A stretch of 64,000 nucleotides of DNA, taken from NCBI GenBank assembly GCA_030544225.1, contig CM060491.1, forward strand, positions 2,779,001 to 2,843,000. Direction: 5' to 3'. Of this stretch, positions 9,007-18,416 are shown piece by piece. The translations under genes were made by a program, and so were the position numbers. The DNA is from Skeletonema marinoi (Eukaryota > Bacillariophyta > Thalassiosirophyceae > Thalassiosirales > Thalassiosiraceae). Below the pieces are notes generated by a model. The model searched no databases and was not told the origin of the DNA. It was given only the letters and a program-made list of their open reading frames with translations. Each line of letters opens with the position of its first letter. Within the stretch, counting starts at the first letter, position 1.

Positions 9007-10386
9007 TTAGATACCATAGTATTCCTCACACACTCGCTTGTATTCTTCTTCAGTGGGGGGTTGATGAAATCCCTCGAAACAGAAGACATCTTCCTGAATA
9101 CTTTGTAGCTCGCGAATGTAAACGTCGCAGTCACTGTTTTCTCTATCAGGCTCTGGATCAAGCCAGTTTATCTCACATGAGTTTGTAACGCGATTGTAGG
9201 CATAAATTGCCTTCCATCTCCATCCAACTCGTGATCCCGCTCGCACAAAATCAATGGAGAGTGGAGGAGGTGGATGTCCTGGTTTGCCATTCTCCGCATA
9301 CCAATCAGGAGAATCACAAGAGAGTTTCCAGTAGATGCAAACCAAATTCCGAATTAGAGGTGGGTCACGTCGGTTGAGGCGGTAGACTGATTCCGCTACA
9401 CTAGCAACATCTGAAATGTGCTGAAACTGATGATATTTTGTCCCAATAACGACTTCCCCGAGCACAAGCTCTTCCAACTTTGGGAAATCGTTCTCTCCAA
9501 TCTTACGCATATCTCCCGTTATCAAAGAACATTTAGTCAAATTCAAAGACTTCAGACGGGGTAAGGCAGAGAGGTCCATGAAGTCTCCCTCGATTTTACA
9601 GAAGCGAATGTACACCTTCTCAAGAGTGTCTTTGAGTACGCTCAAACTCTTGATGTTACCTGTCAAATAATTATTATCAAGTGCAGTCAACTCTTTGAGA
9701 GACGGCAATCCAGTCAGCGCGTTGAGATCCCACTTTAGATAGCTGCAGTATTTGATTTCCAACTTTTGGAGGAGTGGAAATTTGAATAGGACAGGATATC
9801 TTCCATTCAATGGCGACTCAAAAATTGTCAAACTGCGCAACTTGGTGAATGTGGACATTACATGGATATCATGCGTAGTCCAGTCGTCAGTGGAGGCGGC
9901 CTTCCCTTCATCTGGATCCTTTCCATCGCAATATTTGTGACCGTGCTCGATACTACTGAGCGAAATCTGCTGCAAATTAGGTAGTGCAGTCGTCATTGCT
10001 ACCATAGCTTTATGTTTCTGCACGCTGTCAACACGAAATTGAGTTTTTATCGAGAGTGAATAGGAAGATTTACCATGCTCAGCCCAGGGAACAATCGTAG
10101 CCCTTGCCGCATCTCTCAATGTCTTGCAGCAGATCCGAGATCGTATGATGTCTTTGTAGCCAAGGAATCCTAGAATTCTCGCAGTCAGACTATTGCTCAT
10201 TCCATGTATGGTTGGGGCATTATTTGCGCTATCATCGAGCAGGCTATCGATGATGCCATCGTCGGCATTGGAACTCGGCTGTTCGGCAATACGATCGCGA
10301 TCGGCCGCCACCGCCACTCCAGCAACGGCAGCCGCCGCATTGACACTCGTACCGTTTAGCTTTGACTTTTTTGGATGAGGAGGCAT
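9007..10386 (-). CDS. F-box/LRR family protein, intact
   Basis: A 459-residue intact member of the family. It starts MPPHPKKSKL, with an Ala-rich then acidic linker. The F-box-like helices are at about 66-100 (LTARILGFLGYKDIIRSRICCKT without its last residues), followed by AARATIVPW. The repeat region runs about 125-330 (LPNLQQISL, PLNGRYPVLFKFPLLQKLEI, LKDTLEKVYI, LSALPRLKSLNL, GDMRKIGENDF). The C-terminal module has AGSRVGWRW, CEINWLDPEPDRE and FHQPPTEEEYKR. An insertion of about ten residues after the F-box (around SSYSLSIKTQ) is absent from the paralogues. It diverges from the gene at 10594 with about 207 bp between the two starts, so the pair may share a promoter region. Substrate-receptor function in an SCF complex is inferred. 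Confidence 0.85.
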   Translation of the reverse strand: MPPHPKKSKLNGTSVNAAAAVAGVAVAADRDRIAEQPSSNADDGIIDSLLDDSANNAPTIHGMSNSLTARILGFLGYKDIIRSRICCKTLRDAARATIVPWAEHGKSSYSLSIKTQFRVDSVQKHKAMVAMTTALPNLQQISLSSIEHGHKYCDGKDPDEGKAASTDDWTTHDIHVMSTFTKLRSLTIFESPLNGRYPVLFKFPLLQKLEIKYCSYLKWDLNALTGLPSLKELTALDNNYLTGNIKSLSVLKDTLEKVYIRFCKIEGDFMDLSALPRLKSLNLTKCSLITGDMRKIGENDFPKLEELVLGEVVIGTKYHQFQHISDVASVAESVYRLNRRDPPLIRNLVCIYWKLSCDSPDWYAENGKPGHPPPPLSIDFVRAGSRVGWRWKAIYAYNRVTNSCEINWLDPEPDRENSDCDVYIRELQSIQEDVFCFEGFHQPPTEEEYKRVCEEYYGI

Positions 10387-10593
10387 AATATGTAGATATT
10401 AATTAGTTTGTTGTAAGGACTGGGCGTTGAGGATCGGCAGAAGCAAGGGAGGAAGGTTGTGATCGAAGAGCAAAAATGAGCAGGAGCTTTTCTTGGAGGA
10501 GAGGCTGCAAAGGTCACAATGAAGAATTTTGCGAGAAAGATCTTTGAAATCCTCCTGAAATCTGAAATCTGAAAATCAAATAATTTTCAAGGA

Positions 10594-11871
10594 ATGTTAA
10601 TGCCCCGCCCAAAGAAACCAAGGCTGATAGATGCATCGTCGGAAACGGCGGTGGTGCTTCCACCTCGACGCTCGCGTAGGTTAGCCGGTCGGCTGCTGGA
10701 CGCCACTTTTGATGACCTTGGCGTCGACGTGCTCGCGATCATACACGGATTCCTCGGCCCCTTCGACATCATGCGTTCACGCGTGTGTAAAAAAATAAGC
10801 AAAGTGGCTACTACTGCGATCGTTCCTCTTACCGAATACAAGGTTAACAAGATAGAAAAAGTCTATGCACTGAGAGCGATGTCAACGGCGCTGCCGAATT
10901 TGCAGCAACTTGATATTCAATTTTTAGGCCATAATCATAAATACAGTGATGGAGAGGAACGAGATATATCATATTATGCTAACCGACAGTTTAACCCGAC
11001 CACGCACGATATTGAAATGTTATCCAGGTTCAGAAAGCTGCGCATCTTGGGAATACATTATGCGCCACTGAATGGCAGATATCCGTTTTTGTTTCAATTC
11101 CCACTGCTCCAAAAGTTAAAGATACATGGTTGCAACTATCTAAAATGGGATCTAGGGATGTTGGCAGGTCTACCCCTTCTCAAAGAGTTGTACTGTAATG
11201 GCAATCGATCCTTGACTGGCAATATCAATAGTCTCAGAGTGCTGAAAGATATCCTTGAAGAGGTGACGATTTCGGATTGTTTCAAAGTGCAGGGCAACTT
11301 TATGGATCTTGCCGACTTCCCACGCTTGAGGTCATTGAATCTGCGCGACTCTGGTGTGATAGGGGATACTCGGGATATTGGCGAACGTGATTTTTCAACT
11401 CTGGAATCAGTCACCCTTCCAGATACCGTCTACGGTGGAATGGGCTATGTGATGCAGCGCATTTCTGATGCGCCTGATATCGCCATGGCAGTACATTCCT
11501 TCAAAAAACAACGTCCATCTCTATTGATGGCAAATTGGTATTCAATGCTCTCGAGAGATTCTCCAGTTTGGTACGATGAAATAGATTATATGGACTACGA
11601 ATATATAGACTACGATGAAATTCCTGCACCCCCAATGTACATCGTTTTTGTTGAAGCAGGATCACGCATTGGGTACAGATGGGAATCTGCTGACGGCCAA
11701 CATCCATGCGAAGTGAACTGGCTGGACCCAGAACCGGATAGAGAAAGCAATGACTATGAAACATATACTGAAGAAATGCACAAGATTGAACGGCAGGTTA
11801 TCTACAGAGGATTTCACCACCCACCTTCTGAGACGGAATATACTCAATTTTGCGAAGAAAGGCTCTTGTGA
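10594..11871 (+). CDS. F-box/LRR family protein, intact
   Basis: A 425-residue intact member. ATG 10594 (MLMPRPKKPRL) is used; an in-frame ATG two codons later gives a start more like the paralogues (MPRPKKPRL). Basic start with PPRRSRRLAGRLLD, F-box-like helices at about 40-65 (VLAIIHGFLGPFDIMRSRVC), then TAIVPLTEYKV. The repeats are the most regular in the window: LPNLQQLDIQFLG, FRKLRILGI, PLNGRYPFLFQFPLLQKLKI, LAGLPLLKELYC, SLRVLKDILEEVTI, LADFPRLRSLNL, GDTRDIGERDF. The C-terminal module is AGSRIGYRW, CEVNWLDPEPDRE, FHHPPSETEY. It is closest in sequence to the frameshifted copy at 3067. The 207-bp gap shared with the divergent partner contains no other gene. Confidence 0.85.
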   Translation: MLMPRPKKPRLIDASSETAVVLPPRRSRRLAGRLLDATFDDLGVDVLAIIHGFLGPFDIMRSRVCKKISKVATTAIVPLTEYKVNKIEKVYALRAMSTALPNLQQLDIQFLGHNHKYSDGEERDISYYANRQFNPTTHDIEMLSRFRKLRILGIHYAPLNGRYPFLFQFPLLQKLKIHGCNYLKWDLGMLAGLPLLKELYCNGNRSLTGNINSLRVLKDILEEVTISDCFKVQGNFMDLADFPRLRSLNLRDSGVIGDTRDIGERDFSTLESVTLPDTVYGGMGYVMQRISDAPDIAMAVHSFKKQRPSLLMANWYSMLSRDSPVWYDEIDYMDYEYIDYDEIPAPPMYIVFVEAGSRIGYRWESADGQHPCEVNWLDPEPDRESNDYETYTEEMHKIERQVIYRGFHHPPSETEYTQFCEERLL

Positions 11872-12526
11872 GGAACAACCAATCCTCACCCAAGGATTTT
11901 GCTTCAACCAAAGCAGCAATAAGACGACTTCCTTTGACCCTACTCTCATCACTCTTTGCAACATTCATACTCAGTCTTAGGCCATGAAAAAGAGGATTTC
12001 AGAGCCAACTTTCGAGGATGTCGTCTGTATGCTCGGGATAATGGGTTTCCGACAAGACAAAGTCATACATTCCTTCACCCAAGGTTTTCCACAACATCTT
12101 GAATGGGAAGATGATCTTTTGTCTACCTTCGCCAGCTTTGTAACAGAATTGTTACAGAGGAGCAGACTATCGTTTATATGGATCCTAGTGATCAATGCGA
12201 CGTATTCAAGAAGTGCAATACTATCGCAAGTAGACAGTAACCTCACTCAAAGATATAACGAGAGACAATGAATAACAGTTTCCCCAATAAATAATGTTTA
12301 TAGTACAACTTTACCAGCGACTCCAGAGGAGCCAGTCATGAATTCTCCAAACCAGAAGCAACCTACATTCCTTCCAGATTCCCATAATCGCAGCTAGCGG
12401 ACTTTGCCTTGAACGGCCAACGAACAATCTAGTCCTTTCCATATTAACCTCCTCCCTTCATTATACCATGCGCACCCTATACAACACCTAATGTACTCCC
12501 AATAATCCACCACCACACTCCCTCTT
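11872..12526. other. Intergenic, weak 95-codon frame only
   Basis: A 655-bp stretch between two convergent genes. A plus-strand frame at 11984-12271 (start MKKRISEPTFEDVV, with LEWEDDLLSTFASFVTELLQ) has the composition of a possible helical protein but no domain I know, and an antisense frame covers the same bases. I do not call it a gene. The last 130 bp are C-rich and are likely the 3' UTR of the MORN gene. Confidence 0.35.
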
Positions 12527-12799
12527 CTACTCCCAAACAACATTCCCCAAAAGTCTCCCACCATTATAATACGCCCCCTCTCTCACCCGTCCACCATCCC
12601 TCCACTCCCCCACATACGTAATCCCCCCATGCTCTCTTACGAAAGAACCACTCCCGTGAGGTTTTCCCTCTTGATTGATTTCACCCGTGTATTTTCCCTT
12701 GATTCCGGCGATGGTAAGGTCGGAGTTTTCGACGGAGAGTGAGCGAGGGCGTTGTTCTTCGGTGGGGCGTTGGTTGAAGTTGTTCTTTGAGGAATCCAT
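12527..12799 (-). CDS. Small MORN-repeat protein
   Basis: A 90-residue protein starting at ATG 12799. After a polar N-terminal third it has about two MORN-type motifs: KYTGEINQEGKPHGSGSF, then TYVGEWRDGGRVREGAYY. MORN repeats (Y-x-G-E/x-W ... G-x-G) bind membranes or partner proteins in many protists, and are usually found in longer arrays. The shortness suggests either a minimal two-repeat protein or a fragment of a longer gene. No intron consensus extending it is obvious. It ends LLGNVVWE. Confidence 0.65.
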   Translation of the reverse strand: MDSSKNNFNQRPTEEQRPRSLSVENSDLTIAGIKGKYTGEINQEGKPHGSGSFVREHGGITYVGEWRDGGRVREGAYYNGGRLLGNVVWE

Positions 12800-13281
12800 T
12801 TTTGTTGTGTGTGTTGTGTATTGTTTTACTCTGCTGTTGATGATAAGATTGCTCTGTAAGCTTACTGGTCGTCGATCTTTAATGATATATTGTTAGTATT
12901 ACTTTGCGTTCGCTTGTTGCTGTTGAATGCTCTTGAGCGAGCTCTTCTTTCCTTGGCAACAAAAAATGCCGACGAGAAGCGATGAAAGCAGTTTGGGTTA
13001 CCACTTTACGGGGGATTAACAACAAATTCGCGGGCATTACCCTCTGAAACGACCGTTGATATGAGCTTTCTTGACTCTTTTAGCGCTATGCCGCGTTCCG
13101 GCACCGGTGTATTCGGCGGGGATGCTCACAGGCCCGACAGTTTAAAGAGAACTTGCAAGCTTTCGCTCTTTGAAACGTGTTTGAGAATAGATCCTTCCTC
13201 AACCATCGTGCATACCCTCAATCGCAACGGTATTTAATACGCAGGGTGAGGTATCATTTTTTTCCGCGAACCATCTTCGTA
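12800..13281. other. Divergent intergenic region
   Basis: A 482-bp gap between the MORN gene (minus) and the methyltransferase-like gene (plus). It should carry both promoters. I see no coding frame and no motif I can name. Confidence 0.4.
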
Positions 13282-14447
13282 ATGCACCACCATCAAAACA
13301 CCACACTAGTTATTCCCTTGACCACACGCAGCTTATGCACATCATGGCATCACTTCACGCCTACAAACACCATCATGACAGACACTAAACCACCATCACA
13401 GCAACATCCACAAAAGCAACAATGGGCCAGCCTCGCAGACCGCCTCAACCCAAACCGCCCAGCCTTTGACGCACAACTAAAAAGTTCTTGGAAAACCCTC
13501 TCCAAAAAAGAAAAGAAACGCATCATCACCCAAGACCGCAAGGCCATACAAGCATTAAAATGTCGTGGCACATCAAACTCCTTACCATTCGAAGCAGATA
13601 AAGATGATCATTGTGAGACTAGCCATGTTGCCTATGCGCACATTGCTCCGATATTGACGCATATCGCTGAACAGATTGGAACGACTCCTCGCAATTTGCG
13701 AATATATGATCCATACTATTGTGCTGGAACTGTCGTCCAACACTTGAACAAACTTGGTTTTGAGAATGTGTACAATCAGCCAGAGGATTTTTATCAGGTG
13801 ATACAAGATGGATGTGTGCCACAGCATGATGTCTTGTTGACCAATCCACCCTACTCGGGAGATCACTTTGAACGACTACTAAAGTTTTGTTCCGAGAATA
13901 ACAAGCCGGCATTACTGCTTATTCCAGATCACTTATCCAAAAAGAAGTATGTGCAAGACTATCGCGACAAATATTTCTTTTTGACGCCTGCAGAGCGGTA
14001 CTTTTATTGGACTCCGGAGGGGTTCGTCCGAACGAAGGGAATGATGGGGATAACCAGAAAACGAGCAAGAAGAAGAAGAAGAAGAGCAAACAACACAAGA
14101 ATCTAATGTTGGGCACCCGCAACTCACCGTTTGCTTCACATTGGTTTATTTGTACAAATCCATTATTGTTAAATGAAAAGGTAATATCGCTCATACAAAG
14201 AGCAGAGATTAAACTTTTGGATGGGTGCAATGTGTTCGACAGGCAGGAGGATATTGTACAAGCGAATAGCTTTAGAAAGCGCAAAGAAACCCAGCAGAAT
14301 GAGAGCAAAGTAGAGTGCGAAGAACACCAACAAGAAGAGGAAGGACAAAGAAAACGTCGTAAAAAGAAGAAGAGAGTACAGAAGGAGAGATGTGCATCAG
14401 TGAATGGAGGCACCGACGCAGTAGATGGGAGCAATCCGTTTTTCTAG
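13282..14447 (+). CDS. NPPY-motif methyltransferase-like protein with one internal frame break
   Basis: The first frame runs to 14106 and the second from about 14007 to 14447. The start may be ATG 13282, which gives an N-terminus that could be a mitochondrial leader, or ATG 13375 (MTDTKPPSQQ). The core has features of a Rossmann-type methyltransferase: IYDPYYCAGTVVQHL (a motif I-like loop), then DVLLTNPPYSGDHFE, where NPPY is the catalytic motif IV of N-directed methyltransferases. RYFYWTPEG ends the first frame. In the second frame the sequence continues sensibly with VRPNEGN, a Lys run, and LMLGTRNSPFASHWF, then a basic tail. The switch lies at the GGGG run 14019-14022 and needs one base. 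It is either an indel error or a new mutation. The substrate is unknown. Confidence 0.6.
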
Positions 14448-14536
14448 TAGAGTTGAGAGAATTACAAGTTCAGTCTTCAAGTTCAATACAATTTATTATT
14501 TATTACGATTCAGCAGCAAGTTCAAGCATCAGTCTA

Positions 14537-15322
14537 TCAATTCACCAAGGATTTCACTTTTTCTTCGCACTTTTCTTTCAATTCTTCATACTTCTCCGTC
14601 TTCAATTGTTTGCCACACATATTTTTAACCTGGGAGTAAATGTTTCCCTGGCATATCGTTATTGCATCACGCTTGCATTTCTTACTCCAGTTCCGCTGAT
14701 TAGGTCCCTTTTTAGTTCCCTTTTTAGGGCAAACAATTTGAGCAATCAATGTGGCCGCTGATTCACCCAATTCATTGCACTCCTCGATGCCATTTTCACC
14801 ACCACCAAAGCATTCTTTGTCTTGAGCCCTCACTGCTTGCTTGATGCTATTAGCACAGCCGTCTTTGTACGCCGTGCGTCTCCAACCTGTCAAATGTGAA
14901 GGAATGCAATACGTGTGAATCAAGTCTTGGCCCACCTCCTCGATCTTGAAAGGGCAGTCATCTCCAACCTCCTCTTCAAATATCATCTGTCCATATTCAA
15001 TTCCATCTTCAGCTGGATTTAATTGCCTGCTGTATCCTCGAAGATGCCTTGTCTTTCCGTCAGATGATGGCTCGGCATCCTCGACTTCATCGTTATCCAT
15101 ATCACCAGATACCAAGGTATGATCTGATGGATCATCCAGCTCCACCATCAAGTCATATTCATCGGAGTACGGCTCATCTACGTAGTCTCTCGATCTCGAT
15201 CCCGACTCCGAATCACTTGATTCAAGCTCACCCGTGCCGTCAGATGGGTACAGTTCTTGGCCCGTTGCAGACGCAATCATCGCAATAGCCGATATAATGT
15301 GGTATAGCGTCTTACTTTTCAT
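14537..15322 (-). CDS. Secreted Cys protein, tandem copy 1
   Basis: A 261-residue protein with a clear signal peptide (MKSKTLYHIISAIAMIASATG), so it enters the secretory pathway. An acidic, Ser-rich linker follows (about 25-90), with a HLRGYSR motif that could be a processing site. The C-terminal domain (about 120-261) carries conserved Cys residues: DDCPFKI, TYCIPSH, GCANSIKQAV, KECFGGGENGIEECNELG, IVCPKKG, KKCKRDAITICQGNIYSQVKNMCG, and ends EKVKSLVN. The pattern repeats in the two neighbours. I do not recognise the family. All three copies are on the minus strand, each with its own copied flanks, so they arose by tandem duplication. Confidence 0.8.
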   Translation of the reverse strand: MKSKTLYHIISAIAMIASATGQELYPSDGTGELESSDSESGSRSRDYVDEPYSDEYDLMVELDDPSDHTLVSGDMDNDEVEDAEPSSDGKTRHLRGYSRQLNPAEDGIEYGQMIFEEEVGDDCPFKIEEVGQDLIHTYCIPSHLTGWRRTAYKDGCANSIKQAVRAQDKECFGGGENGIEECNELGESAATLIAQIVCPKKGTKKGPNQRNWSKKCKRDAITICQGNIYSQVKNMCGKQLKTEKYEELKEKCEEKVKSLVN

Positions 15323-15660
15323 TGTTGTTGTTTTATTTCTTTGTTGTGTAGTTTTATCTCTTTTGTTGTTATCTTTATCTTCAGTTTGAGTTGTAGTTTA
15401 TGTGTATGTCTTTTTATGAGCATATCTGACAAAGGCGTGAGTAGCATGTTCAAGAGCAAGGACAAGACCAAGGTTGTCGTGAAGATGTCCGTAGTAGCAA
15501 GCATGTACATCAGCTCCTGTGCTTGAACCGATGAGAAGGCCGCATGTAGAAAGAGGAGGGGCGAACAACGTGGGTTTGCTCAAGAGAGCCGAATCCTACT
15601 GTCCCACCGGGAGATTCTACATATCTCATGTAGGAACTTAATCTCCTAAAGAAGACTGCT
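15319..15660. repeat. Duplicated upstream region of secreted-protein copy 1
   Basis: About 340 bp upstream of copy 1 that reappear, nearly identical, at 16811-17220 upstream of copy 2. The shared part covers the start codon surroundings, the T-rich leader, and sequence to the motif ending in atctcatgtagg. The 16811 copy has an extra stretch of about 50 bp near 17140-17190. Promoters of the two genes are thus near-identical and recent duplicates. Confidence 0.75.
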
Positions 15661-15779
15661 GCCTAATGTATGTACTAATGCTCTCTAGAGTAGCCTTTTA
15701 CTCCCAATCCGTCAGACACAAGGGCGAATAAGAAGCGGTTGATCAGAACACAAAAGCTAGCTCATATTCTTGTGGGCTC

Positions 15780-15970
15780 AGAAGCACCTGGCGAGCGAGC
15801 AGAATGAGAGTAAAGCAGAGAATCGGCATCAGCAACAGCAACAAGAAGAGGGCGAGTGCAAAAGGAGAAATGTGCACCATTGAATGGAGGCACGTAGAAA
15901 CAATCTATTTCTTCTGGAGAGTTGACAGAATTAAATGTTCACCACAATTTGTTATTATTCGTTACGATTC
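15780..15970 (+). pseudogene. Duplicated 3' tail of the methyltransferase-like gene (first copy)
   Basis: This stretch resembles 14295-14500, the last codons and the 3' flank of the methyltransferase-like gene: gcagaatgagagtaaag, caacaagaagag, gaaatgtgcacc, tgaatggaggcac and gagagttgacagaatt recur in the same order. It lies just downstream of copy 2 of the secreted gene, in the same relative place as the original tail beside copy 1. A third version is at 17340-17480. It is a by-product of the tandem duplication and is not a gene. Confidence 0.7.
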
Positions 15971-16003
15971 AGCAGCAAGTGTAAGTGTCGGTCTCTCAAA
16001 ATC

Positions 16004-16810
16004 TCAATTCACCAAGGATTTCACAGTGTGTCCGCACTTTCGTTTCAATTTCTGATACGTATTTTGTCCAATGTTTGAGTCACACACATCTTGCACCTTT
16101 GTGTAAATGTTTCCCTTGCATATATCTATTGCAGTGCGCTTACACGCCTTCCTCCAGTTACGGCGTCCCCTGCCATAGCCCCCCTTCATTGTTTTGACGG
16201 GGCAAAACTTTTGAGCAATCAATGTAGCTGCAGCTTCACCCAAGTCGTTGCACTCGTCAAGGCCACCTTCACCATCACCTAAGCATTCTTTTTCGTGGTA
16301 CCTCACTGCTCGCATGATGCTTCTAGCACAACCTCTTTTATATGCCGTGCGTCTCCAGTTGTCCCACACTGTAGGAGTGCAGTACGTGTCAATCAAGTCT
16401 TGACCCACCCTCTTGATCTGGAAAGCATTTGCACAGCCATTTCCAATATTGATCCACTCCTCATCAAGCAACATCTGTCCGTATTCAATACCATCTTGAG
16501 CAGGATTAAATCCCCTGCTGTATCCTCCTCGAAGGTGCCTTGCCTTTCCGTCAGATGATGGCTCAGAGCTCAACCACGTCATCATCCATATCATCAGACG
16601 CCAAGGTATCATCTGATGGATCATCCACCTCCACCATCAAGTCATATTCATCGGAGTACGGCTCATCTACGTAGTCTCTCGATCCCGATTCCGACGAATC
16701 ACTTGATTCAAGCTCACCCATACCGTCTGTGATGGGTACAGTTCTTGGCCTGTTGCAGCCGCAATCATCGCAATAGCCAATATAATGTGGTATAGCGTCT
16801 TACTTTTCAT
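16004..16810 (-). CDS. Secreted Cys protein, tandem copy 2, needs an intron or is broken
   Basis: The start at ATG 16810 gives the family signal peptide (MKSKTLYHIILAIAMIAAATG). Unlike copy 1 the frame then reaches a stop in the acidic linker, because of small length changes at both ends of that linker. The C-terminal Cys domain (16624 to 16004) is intact: GCANAFQIKRVG, TYCTPTVW, GCARSIMRAV, KECLGDGEGGLDECNDLG, KFCPVK, KACKRTAIDICKGNIY, VCDSN, CGHTVKSLVN. A GT (gtatgg, 16723) and an AG (ctctgag, 16562) bracket the disturbed linker; removing these 162 bases restores the same frame (YPSQT then PSSDGK). So the linker may now be spliced as an intron. The alternative is a pseudogene with an intact C-terminal half. 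Confidence 0.6.
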
Positions 16811-17220
16811 TGTTGTTGTTCTCTTTCTGTGTTGTGTAGGTATATCTTCTTTGTTGTTATCTTTATCTTCAGTTTGAGTTGTAGTTTATGTTTATGTCTT
16901 TTTATGAGCAAATCATGCTGGCACTGGCAAAGGCGTGAGCAGCATGTTCAAGAGCAAGGACAAGACCAAAGTTGTCGTGAAGATGTCCGTAGTAGCAAGC
17001 ATGTACATCAGCTCCTGTGCTTGAACCGATGAGAAGGCCGCATGTAGAAAGTGAGGAGGGGCGAACAACGTGGGTTTGCTCAAAGAGCCGAATCCTACTG
17101 TCGCACCGGGAGATTCTACATATCTCATGTAGGTTTGATGTGCTTTTGCTTAGTGACTTTCGGATAGCTTAGTGACTTTGCCGTATTTATAGCAGAACTT
17201 AATCTCCTAAAGAAGACTGC
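16811..17220. repeat. Duplicated upstream region of secreted-protein copy 2
   Basis: Counterpart of 15319-15660. It includes the same T-rich leader, the stretch from ggcgtgagcagcatgttc to atctcatgtagg, and the following cttaatctcctaaagaag block. Differences are few single bases plus an insertion containing a repeated gcttagtgactt motif near 17150-17178. Confidence 0.75.
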
Positions 17221-17339
17221 TGCCTAAGTATAGGTATGTTCTCTAGCCTTTCACTCACAAGCCGACAGACACAAGGGTAAATAACAAGCGGTTGAGCAGA
17301 ACACAAGATCTACTCATATTCTTGTCGGCTCAGCAGCAC

Positions 17340-17485
17340 CTGGTGAGCGAGCAGAATGAGAGTAAACAGAGAGTGGACATCAGCAAGAAGAAGAGGGCGA
17401 GTGAAAAAGTAGAAATGTGCACCTGAATGGAGGCGCGTAGAAAATAGCTTCTGGAGAGTTGACAGAATTACAAGTTCAAAGCAAT
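17340..17485 (+). pseudogene. Duplicated 3' tail of the methyltransferase-like gene (second copy)
   Basis: It resembles 14295-14480 and 15790-15950: gcagaatgagagtaaac, aagaagaagagggcga, gaaatgtgcacctgaatgg and gagagttgacagaatt in order. It sits downstream of secreted-protein copy 3. Shorter and more changed than the copy at 15780. Confidence 0.6.
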
Positions 17486-17505
17486 TTATTATTCATTATA
17501 CGATT

Positions 17506-17695
17506 CAGGATTCAGCAGCAGGTAAACAACGCAACAGCTCAGGATTCAGCAGCAAGTAAAAACGCCAACAAGTCAGGATTCAGCAGCAGTAAAAGGCGCA
17601 ACTAGTCAAGATTCAGCAGAAAGAAAACAGCGCAACATGTCAGGATTCATCAGCAAGGAAACAGCGCAGCAAGTCAGGATTCAGCAGCAGGCATA
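17506..17695. repeat. 34-bp minisatellite, about six units
   Basis: The unit begins caggattcagcagca and recurs at 17506, 17540, 17574, 17607, 17641 and 17675, a period of 33-34 bp. The single version cgattcagcagcaag is present once in the 3' flank of copies 1 and 2 (14509 and 15964). The array is therefore a local expansion in the 3' flank of copy 3. Confidence 0.85.
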
Positions 17696-17729
17696 CACTA
17701 TTCAACAAGTCCCTTGACAAGTGTCAGTC

Positions 17730-18416
17730 TCAATTCACCAAGTCTTTCACCGTTCGTCTGCACTTGTCTTGCAATTGTTTATGCCTTCTATGGTTAAGTT
17801 TTTTGCCGCACATGTTTCTAACCTTGGAGGAAACGTTGCCCTTGCATATATCTACTGCGGCATTTACACACATTTTCCTGTAGTTTGGGCGGCGCATTGC
17901 CATAGCATAATAATCATCTTGTGTGCCGCAATATTCTTGAGCAAGCAAATCAACAGCTGCATCGCCTAATCCTTCGCACTCGTCAATTCCTCCAACTCCA
18001 CCACCCAAACACTGTTTTTCATAAGACCTCGCTGCTTGCTTCATGCTCTCAGCAGCTGCCTTTTTGTACGCCCTGCGTTTCCAGTTATCTCCACTTTTAC
18101 GTTTGTACAGCTTCTTGATAAGCCTTTTGGCTATCTTCCTGATCTGGAAAGCATTTGAGCAGTCACTTCCCATAGCTCTCCATTCTGAGCGGAGCCTTTT
18201 CCTTCCAGCTTTATCTCCAGATTTAGTAGGATTAGACATAGACCTGTAGGATTTATCGAAGTCGTCATCTTCCCCGAAGTCATCGTAGTAGTCGTAGTCG
18301 TAGTATTTCTGTCGTGCAAGCTCACGAGTTGCTTCTGTTGGGTGAAGTTCGTGGCCAGTTACAGCCATGGCCATCATAATAGCCAAAATAATATGGCAGA
18401 GTGTCTTACTTTTCAT
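17730..18416 (-). CDS. Secreted Cys protein, tandem copy 3
   Basis: A 228-residue intact member with signal peptide MKSKTLCHIILAIMMAMAVTG. The linker is Tyr/Asp-rich (KYYDYDYYDDFGEDDDF) and then basic (KAGRKRLRSEW), so it differs from copies 1 and 2. The Cys domain is kept: SDCSNAFQIRKIA, KQCLGGGVGGIDECEGLG, EYCGTQDD, KMCVNAAVDICKGNVSSKVRNMCG, DKCRRTVKDLVN. One Cys pair seen in copies 1 and 2 (TYC and GCA) is replaced by LYKR and AAAE. It is the most diverged copy, so the oldest of the duplications. Function unknown; extracellular or vacuolar placement is inferred from the signal peptide. Confidence 0.8.
   Translation of the reverse strand: MKSKTLCHIILAIMMAMAVTGHELHPTEATRELARQKYYDYDYYDDFGEDDDFDKSYRSMSNPTKSGDKAGRKRLRSEWRAMGSDCSNAFQIRKIAKRLIKKLYKRKSGDNWKRRAYKKAAAESMKQAARSYEKQCLGGGVGGIDECEGLGDAAVDLLAQEYCGTQDDYYAMAMRRPNYRKMCVNAAVDICKGNVSSKVRNMCGKKLNHRRHKQLQDKCRRTVKDLVN

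Noticed and set aside
11984-12271. 95-codon frame after the F-box pair
   Set aside because: No homology and a similar antisense frame; kept only as a note in the intergenic entry.
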